The notes beneath the pieces were generated by a model, which saw only the letters and a program-made list of their open reading frames with translations, did not search any database and was not told where the DNA came from. A DNA stretch of 64,000 nucleotides from Phallusia mammillata (Eukaryota; Chordata; Ascidiacea; Phlebobranchia; Ascidiidae), in NCBI GenBank assembly GCA_003260075.1, contig QLIY01000175.1, positions 54,163 to 118,162 of the forward strand, given 5' to 3'. Each line of letters begins with the position of its first letter. Position 1 is the stretch's first letter. Both the position numbers and the translations under genes were made by a program. Below, one piece after another: positions 53,201 through 64,000 of the stretch.

Positions 53201-55655
53201 TTCCAAATCTAGCTCCCTATGGGTTTGTAACCGATTACTTAAGGATTAAGAAAAATTGGGGGGAAAAGCTGGCCATTTACAAAGATTGTTTTTTAACCAA
53301 ATTTGAATCCTATTTAAACTCCTTGTATTATAATGAGTGCAACTTCCAAATCCAGCTCCCTATGGGTTTGTAACCCTTTAAAAAGTTGAAATGAAACTTA
53401 CCGACAGAACCTCCAGCAGACAGTTGGCAGAATTCATAAAGTCCGTCAAACACAGGACAATCCTCTCCAACATTAACTAGAAATAAATCAAACAAATTAA
53501 ATTAATGAACAAACAAATGTGTTTTTGCATAAGCATGTCTCATACGCCAGGGTATAAGGCAGCAATATCAAGCACAATGTTAGACATTTTACATTTTTTT
53601 ATTTTAAAACGGAAAATTTGTTTTCATGAATATATTCTTGACAATTATTTTTCATTCTACTAAAATTCTCTATGACAATTTCCTACTTTATGACACAAGC
53701 ATGAAACATATTTTCAGGTTAAAATTTGTTACCATTTTGTCCAGAACAAAAACAAAAAAGTCTGATTTAAATACAAAAAATCATTACATTTAACTTCAAC
53801 TAGATTTCATATGTTAACAAAAGGGTTAGTAGAAATTAACAAACCAAACCTACATCTTTGCATTTGTTTGGTATATTCTGACATGTTATCTGGACGAATG
53901 CTGCGAAGGAATTTGATGTAATCGTCACTGTGGTATTTTGACATTTCATCAGCAATGCATTTATGTGGGCGCTGAAAAATGAAATCAAAGTTTTCAAATA
54001 TTTTTAACAAATGCATTTGATGGAAGAGGTTTTGATTTGTGTTTTTTATCTATGTTTTAAATCTGCAGTAAACCCAAACTTTAGACCAGAGGTAAGCAAC
54101 AGGCGGCCCACAGCCACAATCCGGACTGCCAAACTATTTTGTGTGGCCCTCATGAACACACTGATTCACAGAAAAAATGCAAATCTTCTGGGGAATTCAG
54201 CAAAATGTTCCACTAGTTTTTGGTAAATCTCCTAAGTTGCTATGCTATATGTAGCAAGTATAATCTAAATCAGTGTTTTCTCAACGGTGGGCCATACTGC
54301 AGTTTGCATGTACTTCCGAATGTGACGTAATAATTCCCTTTGTCTAGTAACAATTATTTTGTTGTGTAAGCAAGTGTTGCGCAAACCTCTGTACGTTTCA
54401 GAAAAAAAATGTATTTATGCTTTATACGAATTTTAAATTTATTGTGTACACATAAAAATTGTATAGCTCTCGCTTGATGTCTGAAATTGGTTATATGGCC
54501 CACCGACGAAAAAGGTTGTACTACCCATGCTTCAGACCCTATGGTTTTTGGTAAATGGAAAAATTTATAAGATTTTGAAATCACAATTTGTTTGTGAATG
54601 AAAAGAACACTTCTGTTCGGAAGATATATTGTGTTAGGGAAGAAACTGAATTTACAGACAGTGCAGATTGTTTCAATCTAAGCATAAATCTAGTTACATT
54701 AAAACAAGTGAAATATGTGTGAAAAAAAAAAACTTCTAATGAGTATTTTTCAGCCTGTGAGAGATCTTTCCTTTTTTAAAAGAACCCACCAAATGGAATC
54801 GAACCAGTTTAAACCTTGGCACAATGTGTTATTAACTATTTTGAAACCCAAACCATGAATAAAGTTTTCTCTATTGTAAATTTTTCGCAGCAGGTTTTGT
54901 AATTTCAAGCCACTAGGTGGCACTACAAGTTACAAGTGACAAAATTACATTATATTTCACGAAGAAAAACTGTGATGATCTAAAATAATAACAAGGATGC
55001 AATTTAAATTTTTGAGCTAAAATTAAACATTGTCAAGTGAAAAAAAATGTGAAAGAGGGCCAAATATTTCTTAAAAAGTAAATTGTGGTTCCCATAAAAT
55101 TAACTACAGATAAAATGTGCCTGGTGCAATTAATTACTGTAATTTTCACATAAAGAAAGCATAATAGCCAAAACTATAGTGTGATAATTAAAGAGTATTA
55201 ATTTGTCGTAAAATAACAATTGTTCTGGCGTCATAAAATTATTTAGCAGAGTTGTTCCTTACATATATTTCCATCTTCCTGTAGAGGCCATAGTTCAGGA
55301 GCAGATTGTGGGTCATACGAATGCGGTGAGGTTTCATTGGATGTCCCTGGCCATAATAGTTGTTTCCAATATCAGCTGGAAACAAAACAAAAAAGGTCAT
55401 GCAAACCGTAATATTCACTTAATAGTATATTATAAAATGCATTTCATCTACAGCATACAGGCTAATGAAACGATTTATCACAAAAAATGTGGATTTCTGT
55501 TTGAAAATTGTCGGAGAAAAATTTGGTTGCGGACGGCCGCACGTGTACCCGTACTTTTCTTTTGCAAGCGTTACACTAAACACAGTTGAAACAATTTACT
55601 CACAGTCATAGTAGTAGCAAACTTTGCGATTTCCACCTGGATTGGTCAACGCCAT
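47237..55655 (-). CDS. HDAC1: Class I histone deacetylase (HDAC1/2 type), exons 1-12: catalytic domain
   Basis: Zinc-dependent lysine deacetylase of nuclear corepressor complexes (Sin3, NuRD and CoREST are known for the family). Exons on the minus strand: 55655-55604, 55375-55263, 53971-53854, 53476-53402, 52988-52850 (duplicate 52726-52588), 51500-51359, 50942-50838, 49966-49870, 49283-49143, 48801-48755, 48641-48521 (duplicate 48211-48091), 47308-47237. All have AG/GT borders and matching phases. The start [17 protein letters not shown] is the usual family N-terminus. Catalytic motifs are intact: GGLHHAK (H141, H142), DIDIHHGDG (D175, D177, H179), GADS (D265) and GGGGYT (Y304). The block ends with PDKRTS, and the acidic/lysine tail continues at 3342. 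Exons 5 and 11 each occur twice around a C run; I read these as haplotype copies. The first intron-split residue after YYYD is Ser, where vertebrates have Gly. HDAC1 and HDAC2 are not separated in invertebrates, so the symbol means the shared orthologue. Confidence 0.96.
48091..48211 (-). repeat. Second copy of HDAC exon 11
   Basis: This 121-bp copy of 48641-48521 has intact splice sites and the same encoded peptide ([11 protein letters not shown]...). The larger repeat units are 47981-48305 and 48411-48735, with a C run at 48400-48409 before the second. Confidence 0.9.
49535..49750. mobile_element. hAT-like MITE in an HDAC intron
   Basis: It starts AAGTGGTTCTCAAAC and ends GTTTGAGAACCACTG, with flanks GTCTAAGG / ATCTAAGG. 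Same family as 20188-20377, opposite orientation. Between HDAC exons 8 and 9. Confidence 0.78.
50101..50830. repeat. CTCGG-rich palindromic element, multiply copied
   Basis: It begins GGGATGGGCAAAACTT and has internal GCTCGGCCGAGCACCGAGC palindromes and ends with AGCCCATCCCTA, so inverted GGGATGGGC termini are visible. It is written repeatedly around the N at 50427 and C run 50644-50653. It lies between HDAC exons 7 and 8. Confidence 0.65.
51883..52570. repeat. Duplications joined by a single N and by a C run, with a transposon end
   Basis: Copies 51883-52077 and 52079-52273 flank the N at 52078. Copies 52168-52342 and 52396-52570 flank C run 52343-52352. Between the C run and the last copy lies 52353-52395, a GC-rich transposon terminus (GGCCCACGGGCCGTATGTTG...CCCCTG) that the other copy lacks. 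Confidence 0.8.
52588..52726 (-). repeat. Second copy of HDAC exon 5
   Basis: This 139-bp copy has the same acceptor, donor and encoded peptide as 52988-52850, with only a few silent differences. The two copies lie in direct tandem with a C run (52832-52842) between them. Splicing both would add 139 bp and shift the frame, so only one can be used. Confidence 0.9.
54088..54545. mobile_element. Two degraded hAT-like fragments
   Basis: CAGAGGTAAGCAACAGGCGGCC at 54088 resembles the end of the 4025 element. CAGTGTTTTCTCAACGGTGGGCC at 54274, with GGCCCACCGACGAAAAAGGT near 54499, looks like inverted subterminal parts of another. Their borders are unclear. Confidence 0.45.
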
Positions 55656-56466
55656 GGCTACAAAACTTCAATAACAAATAAAAATGAGATGAATTTCCTA
55701 AATTTTTCGGGAGTCGGCAGCGAAAAATTTCCGAATGGACTCAAGTGAGATTCAACTGGGACGCTCTCCACAAATTCGCTACAGCGATTTGCGGAAGCAG
55801 ATTTGTCGTCGGTAAAAATGAAAATAAAAAGTTAAACTAGAAGTATTTTCTCAATAATTTCGAAGATGTTTAGTTTTGGTAAATAAATCTTACTTCATTT
55901 CATTACAAATTCATCCAGTAGGTCAGTATAGACTAGTCAAATATTTTTGTAAAAGGTAAAAAAAAATGCCAATGGGTTTATCGTTGTATTGAAATTATAA
56001 TCACAAAATACTAAAAAATTCACCTATAAGCCGAATTGTTCTGACATTATAGCAGAAAGTCGAAACAAAAATTCATAGTTTTGCTTTTGATGAAAATCAC
56101 GGACGTAAATCAGGGGATTTCCCTTCTGCTTGCTTTGTGTTTTCGTTAGAAATTGTTTGATTTGATGTGAATCAGAAAATGGTTTGTTTTCCGAAAAAAT
56201 ATGACTTTTTGGAGTCTTGATCTTTGTGTTTTAGACGTGCAATGATGCGAATGATAGCTTAGCTTGCAAAAATGAGCTGACAACCATATTTTGTGGATAC
56301 AACCCCCCCCCCCTTGTTTTCCGAAAAAATATGACTTTTTGGAGTCTTGATCTTTGTGTTTCAGACGTGCAATGACGCAAATGGTAATTTAGAATGCAAA
56401 AATGAGCTGACAACAATATTTTGTGGATACAATTGTGTTTAACTGGGAAACTTGGTGGCAGGAAAA
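55656..56466. promoter_or_regulatory. Shared head-to-head intergenic region of HDAC1 and BLTP2
   Basis: These 811 bases separate the two start codons, which point away from each other, so both promoters and 5' UTRs must lie here. The part next to HDAC1 (about 55,710-55,815) is richer in CG than its surroundings. A C run at 56303-56313 joins two near-identical copies (56184-56302 and 56314-56431), so the true spacing is probably about 130 bp less. No clear TATA box is seen. The promoter role is inferred from position. Confidence 0.5.
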
Positions 56467-56715
56467 ATGCTCTTCCTTGTCTATTTCTTGGTCTCCATTT
56501 TAATTTTCTGGCTTCTTGTCAGGTATTCGAATGTTCACGCTATGCTGAAATTTGAAATAAACATCACACAACATGTTTTCATGCAGGTTTTCCATTTGGC
56601 AAGTTCCCCCCCCCCTTTCTGGCTTCTTGTCAGGTATTCGAATGTTCACGCTATGCTGAAATTAGACATAACCATCACACAACATGTTTTCATGCAGGTT
56701 TTCCATTTGGCAAGT
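56184..56715. repeat. Two C-run duplications at the BLTP2 5' end
   Basis: Copies 56184-56302 and 56314-56431 flank C run 56303-56313. Copies 56505-56604 and 56616-56715 flank C run 56606-56615. The second pair doubles the end of BLTP2 exon 1, intron 1 and the start of exon 2. Only the outer exon 1 and the right-hand exon 2 make an intact transcript. Confidence 0.83.
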
Positions 56716-59700
56716 GGCCAAACTGGTGAAATCGAAGTTTAATGTGGATGTGGCCATAAAATCTATCGGTTTATTTTCAGCCAACGAAATTACCATTCGA
56801 GTTAACCAGCTTCAAACCATTGTAAGAATCATGTGATTATGTTAAAGCTGTGTTGGTCTGATATTGTGATTGTTAATTTATTCTTTCAGGAAATTGACAA
56901 AGTCACCTTGCGACTCAAGTTATTTGACAGAGATGCAAGGTAATATAAATTGCTTATGTGCTGGATGTTTTTTCAAATATCATTCTGTGATAGTATTTCA
57001 CACAAAGCTACATGGTATAAGCTTACAGGTTTATGGGAAATTCATACCCCCCCCCCCCTTATGTGCTGGATGTTTTTTCAAATATCATTCTGTGATAGTA
57101 TTTCACGCAAAGCTACATGGTATAAGCTTACAGGTTTATGGGAAATTCATACTGTCTTAGTGGACTAGTAAATAAACAGGCATTCCCATCTACATAATGC
57201 ATTATAGCACAAGCTACAGGAGGCATTTGAGGTCTTTTTTGAAGATTGATCTTTAGTTAAACTTGATTATATATTTTCAAAGTTGTACCTCATTCTACGT
57301 TTTACAGCATGTCATTTCATTTACAATCAACACACTGACTAAGAGCTTTCTATCAAGATATTGACAAAGTGTTTTATTTGTTTCCAGACACCTGGTCACA
57401 TTTCATATCCGGGAATTACGAGTTAGAGCGGAGACAAATAAACAAAACTTGTCCCCAACCTTGATACAAAATCCGTCTAACCTTGCTAATGTAAAAACCC
57501 ACAAACGATCCCCATCATTTGCTACAAAGCGAGTGGCTCTACTAAACTTTGTGCAAAGATTTTTTAAAGTAAGTTGAATGCAAAGTTTCAAAATTTTTTT
57601 AATTTTTTTATTAGAGATCCCCCCCCCCCACTTTGTGCAAAGATTTTTTAAAGTAAGTTGAATGCAAAGTTTCAAAAAATTTTTTATTTTTTTTTATTAG
57701 AGATTACCTTTAAGAATGTTGGCAAATTTTTGGCACATTTTTTGTTGTGTACCAAAATATACAAAAAAACATGATTTGTGATATATTTTAAAGCAGTAAA
57801 TGTTGCTTTGCTAATGAAATCTTCTTGCAAATAAAGCTCATTGTTTTCGCGATTTCTTTAAAGTGATAAATACCAGAGGTAAACCTTAAACGTTTCCCTC
57901 TAGTGTTTAATAATCTGTGTTTTAACTTTTAGCATTGAATAATGTTTATCTGCAACTGGTCATGAGGTATTACACATTGCAAAAACTAAGTATAACGGCT
58001 CCGGTAAACAGAAACCGCTGCTCTAAACCCGGTGATCAATCAAAAAAAGATAAATAAAAGGTTTCGGTTCTCATGCAGATGAATTACTAGGCATAGACTG
58101 AAAATTTATGGTAATTTTCATAATACAGTATTATTATGTGATTATCAACAAATAAGTTTGTAGATTTAAGTCTTGGCACAAGACAGAATTAACAAAAATA
58201 AATGCAACCCAAGACAGTTTTCCTCATTGTGTTAAAATGGAAAATAGTTACTAAAGTCTTTTTTTGCTTGTTATTTTTCAGTATGCATCATTAAACATTG
58301 ACGTACTCAATCTCATGTTACTGAACGCTCTGGTGCCGGATTCTTTGGTTCATCTCAACCTCAACAAGATACGACTCGCATCGGAAAACACTGTCCCACA
58401 TAAAGATCTTACAACTGATTGTGCAATAGTTGGAAGTCTCAGCATTGCTAGTGTCGACGGAAAAGTACTAAAAAGTCCCAAAGAGGTAGTGCTTGGTACA
58501 GTTGATTTTTATGCATAGCAACTCTAGTTTGTCAAGCTTTTATTGATGCCTATATGTGCAAATAAAAACAAAATATTCTAAATTTATGTATTTGTTACAT
58601 ACTGAATATAATATAATTATAAAATATTTTATTATGCTGTACCATGCACAGTGAAATTTCCTTACAACTCCTGTCTTGAAAATTACTACATATTTTTTAA
58701 GTTTTGCTTTTAACTTACTTTTGTAATTTCATTACGATACAACTAATTACAAAAGTTGTACAATACTATACTGTTGAAATAAACCTTCCTTTCAGGCATC
58801 TGAGGTGACTTCGTGCATCGCTGAAATCTCCACAGCTTTGGAACTCGTTATTTCGGCCGAACAACTTTTTCCAACTTTCACCTTGGCATCTGTTGACGCA
58901 GAGTTTGCTCGTTTACAAGTTGAACTGCATGAGGGCGCTCTTATACCTGGTCCCCCCCCCCCTTTCAGGCATCTGAGGTGACTTCGTGCATCGCTGAAAT
59001 CTCCACAGCATTGGAACTCGTTATTTCGGCAGAACAACTTTTTCCCACTTTCACCTTGGCATCTGTTGATGCAGAGTTTGCTCGTTTACAAGTTGAACTA
59101 CACGAGGGCGCTCTTATACCTGGGATTCTTTTTCCCAAGTTGAAAATCAAACCACCAGTACAAGATGAAAATATTATTGGCAACAAATTTCTCTGTAAGT
59201 ACAACATTTTTGTGTATGTTCAACTTTATTGCATTTGTATTTTTTTGGAATAAAATGTTAGCAAACTTTGACCAAGTTCACAGGGAGCCTATACATACAA
59301 ATACATACTGCAAATAAGTGAGTAAAAACTAAATCAAACTTCTCACAGCAAAATACCCATAAACCAAATAAATTGCCGTAAAAAACTCATGCTGTAGTTC
59401 CTGATACATTAGGCACTGATGATGACAGAAACAATTGCTATAAAACTCAATTTCTACACACCAGCTTTCTGGTAGTTTTGTATTAATCTAGCTACTTTTA
59501 AATTGCCAAACTTAAATGATTTAACAAATATACAACAAATCATGATAATTTTTTAACACAAACAGCCATTAAGTTATGTGTTTTAATACCAACATTATAA
59601 AATAAATCATAATAATCTTGTTTCAACCAGGTTTGATCTACACCTATGTATCGAAAGTAGTGGATGAACTGCCAAACTCAACATGTGTAACTGTGAAAAA

Positions 59701-62700
59701 CTTTGGTTTGGCTTTCTTCGGCGATGAAACAATGGGAGAAACAACAAGAGGAGCTCATGTCGTGGCAAATAAAGTCGCACTTCGCCAGTTCAAAGACGCT
59801 TCAAATCTTGTTGCTGTCAAGTTTGGAAACAACAGCTTGGGAAATTTTAACCTTCCCTGTGGTAAATGCATGTCTGTTGGCAAGTCATGTATTTCTTGGC
59901 AAAAAAAAATATGCATTAGCCCACCAACCAATAGTGTTTTGTTCAATTTGAGATGACATTGTGCATGTGACATAATAATGTCAGTTTTTTTTATGAATAT
60001 AAACAACTAAAATGTTCAGTCTGAGAATTTATTTAATACCTTTTCCAAATAAAACTGGACAAAACACCGTAGAAGCTTTTTGATAACTTAAGAATAAGTT
60101 TGTTGTACTTGCTTTTGTAAAAGCTCACCTGTATATCAAAAACTCTTTTTTGTTTCTTGTAAACTGGTTGAACCAGCTATGCTTGCAAGCTTAACATGAC
60201 AATTAGTTGTTAAATGAAACCAATTTGTCAACATACCTTTTCTTGTAAGAATGTTCTAACCGGAAAATAACTTTTTACTTAATATTATGCACAAAAAATG
60301 AATTTATGCTGAGTTTGCTGTTTAATTAATGTTTTTTTGACCTTTTTTATCTGTAGCATCTCACACTTTACTTTATGATTTCTATGATACTATCTCTTAT
60401 ATTTTTAAGGTTACGTTCGTTTGCTCATCGATGATGTCACAATGACTGATTATTACAAAAGAAAAGTTGGCACAATGGGAAAAACTTTGATTGAAACAAA
60501 ACTAAATGCTAACGGAGTGTTGTCGACATCATTGGATTTGACATCGTGGCACGCAGATTATAAACATAAGGTTGGTATGAAACCAGCTAATCAGCAAAAG
60601 GCTGGGTTATTAGTGTGACAACCTTTCAATCATAGGGTTTAGGGTTCAAGCACCACCTCTAACTCTTTCATTTCATTGAAACAAATGTAGAATATTAAGT
60701 CAACTTTAATCAATCATACTAATTTTGTACTGAAAAAAATATTGATTATAAAATCACTATGGAATAAAATGTGCAATGTTTAACCAGACTTAAGCAATAT
60801 AATTCCAGATGAAACCAAATAAAAAGTAAAATTCTGACCAATAACAGACTTTGTTGTCTGTAGTAAAGCATACAGGAACATTTCTCAGTTGAACACAAAC
60901 TTTGTGGATCTAAAACTATAAAAAGCGCTGTAAGTAAAATCTTTTCACATTTGTTTAGGAATCAGTGGCATTCTGGAGTATCATATTCAACAAACTTCAC
61001 GACGCAAAACGACAGCAAAGCGTTTTTGAACAAACTGTCAGAACTGGAAGCGGCAATGCTACAAGGTAATTAAAACTTAGTAGAAAAACAAAATAAAACC
61101 TCCAAACATAACAAACACCTTCTTACCAATTCATTTTACCATCCGTGTATGAACAACTAACAAATACCATGCCCCCCCCCCATAAAACCTCCAAACATAA
61201 CAAACACCTTCTTACCAATTCATTTTACCTTCCGTGTATGAACAACTAACAAATACCATCTCAAGTCCTCCATTCCTATTGCGTACAGTGACAGACAAAT
61301 AATTTTGTTGAACAAGCATCGTACCTGCGCTTAACAGTCCAACCTCAACAAATAGGTGGAAATCGCAACTAAGTAGAGGCATTTGATTAACTGAACAGAA
61401 TCAACCGCAGGCAAAAGGCGTAAAATGGGCCTCAACAGAAACCGCATGGTAAACTGACTTGCAGTAATGATCGAGAAGCAGGCGATTGCGTAGATGTTTT
61501 TGCGTTTTTATCGAATTTTATGCCAGGTTAGTTTAACAGTTCGTGTGTTTTAATATTGCAATGTGCTAAAAGAAAATGATTGTCTATTGCAAAACCACAG
61601 TGCATTACATTGAGTTGAGTTGAGTTTATTTTGCCGGTGAGACAAATCGTAGCAGCACAATTGCGCTAAAATATTCACCAAGCCGGAAATAGCTGTGCAA
61701 AGTTGAGACGTTACAAAGCGCGACAAAGTTGAGGGCACAGTTGGTGGATGGATGGTAGATGCGCTGCAGCTACACCATATATTAGTCGGATAACATTCAT
61801 TGCTGGGCATATGTGTTTGTTTACGCACTTGGGAAATCTATTTTATAATAGTTTTATAACCATCACGTGTACATTGATCAACATCAAAACTCCCGGAGAG
61901 CTTGTATAATTGTTTTCGATTGTGCGTGTTTGTTCGCATAAACCAGGGGTGTGCAACCTTTGTTACGGTGGGGCCAAATACAATTGCCAAAATTAGATCG
62001 CAGGCCGCACCTGTATATAGCACAAGGTGATTTTACTTTGTCGCTTACCGAATATGCTTAACTACAAGTAAAATTCACATTTGATTCTCACAGCATATTG
62101 TCAGGTCGCCAAAAAATAGCATCGGGCGCATTAGCCCCCCCCCCTGTGGGGCCAAATACAATTGCCAAAATTAGATCGCGGGCCGCACCTGTTTATAACA
62201 CAAGGTGATTTTTTTGTTGCTTACCAAATATGCTTAACTAAAAGTAAAATTCGCATTTGATTATAACAGCATATTGTCAGGTCGCCAAAAAATAGCATCG
62301 GGCGCATAAATCTACTCAAAAATATATAATAGTTGGATTCGTTTGTCAGTACATTTGAAATCCAAGCGTCTCTGCGGGCCACATAACTTTTATTCAATGG
62401 CCGCACACCCCTGGCATAAACTATATAACCATATACCTTATCGGATTCATATAGTATTCTTAACATGCAGTGGTGGGTATGGATTTGGCTACGCATTTGG
62501 GAAGTATATTTTTGTGTAATAGTTTGATAACCATCATCTGTACATGGATAAAAAAACAAAACTGCCAGAAACCTAGTACATATTGAACACATCTTAGTAT
62601 AAACTTTTCAACTATCGCTGTTGTCATCATCGGTGCAAAAAACTGTTCTAGTTGCTTGTATTACGTGCTGTAGTTAATAATAAAACCCAATTTGTGCTTG

Positions 62701-63864
62701 TTTTTTGCACGCTTTAGTACCCAGAAGTACAACCCTTCCGTAAAGGAGACACAGTTTGGTTTCGCTCGTTTTGTTTTGTTTTTCACCCGTTTTTTTTTTT
62801 GTCTAACGAGAGTTTGTTAAACCTTTTTGATTAATAAAGAGTGAATGAGTTCTTTAATTTACACACATCACAGATAATTCCCTCCAGCGGGTTCTTGTAT
62901 TTTTGACCCCGATTGACCCAGCGGTTTACCCACAGGCCCTCTTTAAAGTAAAAACAAATTAACGACTGCACTTGCTAAAGTACATGACTCTTTTCATTGT
63001 CGACGAATATTGTTGTTTAAACTTTTTTGTATTCTCGCAGTCAAAGCACATCATCCACCCCTCCTCTTCCCAGACGAACCCGCACTTATAGCGCTCCTGA
63101 CTCTGCCACGAAACAACTTGCACCAGATATCCTCAAAGGTTGGATGTTTTACCGCATATGTATTTTTTTCTGTAGTTGTTTAGTCCAGGGGTTCCCAACT
63201 TTTTTTGCTGCTCGTACCCCTTTATCATGTCAGAACACTCTTCGTACCCCAAAAATATTCTGATGGAATTTTTCAGAAAGGCAATTCAGTTACCACAAAC
63301 TTAATATGTTTCACCCAAGTTGTCTTTTTCTGTAAAACCTCTGGATAATTAAGTGTTTGATTTGCCAGTGTTCAAGAAAATGTCCAACTTTGACACAAAT
63401 ACATCAGGACAAGGCGTCCATCATGTGGGCGGCCTTTCATTTGGCGAAAGCCATTTCTTGCGTTGTTTGTCGCTCAAAATAGACTGAACACTAAGTGCAT
63501 GTTTTGCTCTGGGCATTCTTGAAATTTCTGCAAAAACTCGGTATGGTTAAATTGCTGGAAAAAACACCGAGACGAAATGCTCCTTTCAAATAGCCCTAAT
63601 ATTGAAAACACAGTGGAAAACCACGAAATATTTTTTGCTTTAAGCCTTTGCTTCAAATTTACAACTTTCATTTTTCCCCCGTTCAGGTACAGAATCAGCA
63701 TCTCACGCTTTAATCGGAGGAGAGGAACCGATCTCGGATTTCCCCGAATTATTTCGCGAAGCTGGAATCAGCATAATATTCGAATGCACCATCTATGACG
63801 CAAGCATTGACGTCATAATGACACCGCTCGTTGCGACAGGACAAGTTTCTGATTTTCCTCCAAG
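56467..63864 (+). CDS. BLTP2: KIAA0100/BLTP2-like (Hobbit/SABRE family) bridge-like lipid-transfer protein, N-terminal part
   Basis: Eleven exons are visible: 56467-56522, 56698-56821, 56890-56939, 57388-57568, 58282-58485, 58969-59194, 59631-59861, 60410-60570, 60959-61065, 63041-63138, 63687-63864. All are in phase and encode the first ~538 residues; the last donor shows that the gene continues past the window (family members exceed 2,000 aa). An in-frame TAA precedes the ATG. The protein starts with a hydrophobic anchor (MLFLVYFLVSILIFWLLV) followed by amphipathic beta-rich sequence. Landmarks shared with the human protein as I know it are EIDKVTL after the first strands, KVLKSP and VELHEG in the same order and spacing. 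The family forms rod-like lipid channels at ER-plasma-membrane contacts, anchored by this N-terminus. Exon 6 also occurs as a redundant copy at 58796-58949, and exon 2 and the end of exon 4 are partly duplicated, each at a C run. Confidence 0.85.
56954..57704. repeat. Two C-run duplications in BLTP2 introns 3 and 4
   Basis: Copies 56954-57047 and 57059-57152 flank C run 57047-57058. Copies 57546-57618 and 57630-57704 flank C run 57619-57629; the second pair repeats the last bases of exon 4 and its donor. Confidence 0.82.
58788..59122 (+). repeat. Duplicated BLTP2 exon 6 around a C run
   Basis: Copies 58788-58949 and 58961-59122 flank C run 58952-58962. The first copy has the acceptor but is cut off within the codons for IPG, so it has no donor; the second is complete. 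Differences are mostly silent. Confidence 0.88.
61093..61259. repeat. 78-bp duplication around a C run
   Basis: Copies 61093-61170 and 61182-61259 flank C run 61172-61181, in the intron after BLTP2 exon 9. Confidence 0.85.
61944..62413. mobile_element. hAT-like element in a BLTP2 intron, exact target duplication
   Basis: Ends CAGGGGTGTGCAACC and its near inverse (...GCACACCCCTG), flanked exactly by GCATAAAC. It is related to 4025-4378. The interior is doubled (61968-62133 and 62146-62312) around C run 62135-62144. Confidence 0.8.
63185..63260. mobile_element. hAT-like end fragment
   Basis: CAGGGGTTCCCAACTTTTTT followed by GCTCGTACCCC repeats resembles the ends above. I found no matching right end. 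It lies in the BLTP2 intron before exon 11. Confidence 0.4.
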
Positions 63865-64000
63865 GTACGAAATTATATTTTTGAGTTTTTCCAATTTAAG
63901 AAACAAAATCATTTCTTGTTTAATTAACGTTGGTGGAATATTATTCAACATTTTTTGTCGAATTCGAACTTTTTGTTTTTACACTAATGAAGAGACAAAT

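Overview
This is a window of AT-rich, intron-rich animal nuclear DNA. It holds four protein-coding genes, a dense population of small DNA transposons, and a striking assembly signature. The proteins are metazoan. The high divergence between apparent allelic copies, small genes and short transposon relics would suit a highly polymorphic marine invertebrate such as an ascidian tunicate, but no single feature proves the taxon. I rebuilt the gene models by hand from splice sites and codon phase; every listed junction keeps the reading frame.

Layout. (1) The 3' end of a class I histone deacetylase gene (HDAC1/2 type, minus strand) lies at 1,081-3,342. Its other twelve exons lie at 47,237-55,655, so on this assembly one 43.9-kb intron separates the catalytic part from the acidic and lysine-rich tail. 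(2) Two single-pass membrane receptor genes sit inside that intron on the same strand. Gene A is at 7,420-23,798 (nine exons, 636 aa) and gene B at 34,541-37,793 (four exons, 540 aa). I could not name their family; parts of the ectodomains weakly resemble cytokine-receptor/fibronectin-III modules, and the tails carry Ser-rich or NPxY/Tyr motifs. (3) A KIAA0100/BLTP2-like bridge-type lipid-transfer gene starts at 56,467 on the plus strand and runs off the right edge. It is head to head with HDAC1, with 811 bp between start codons.

Between the genes are hAT-like elements with CAGTGGTTCTCAAAC- or CAGGGGTG-type ends and 8-bp target duplications, a pogo-like MITE, fold-back elements with a Penelope-like GATGAAGGCGACC...GAAACG core, tRNA-derived SINE debris and CTCGG-rich palindromic repeats.

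The most unusual signal is structural. About thirty times, a stretch of tens to about 1,000 bp is followed by a run of about 10-12 G or C and then by a slightly diverged copy of itself. Three further junctions carry a single N instead. The runs are G up to 21.7 kb and C from 23.2 kb on. Where a duplication falls inside a coding exon (gene A exon 5), removing one copy restores the frame exactly. This points to two haplotypes laid end to end with homopolymer joints, an assembly artefact, rather than real tandem duplication.
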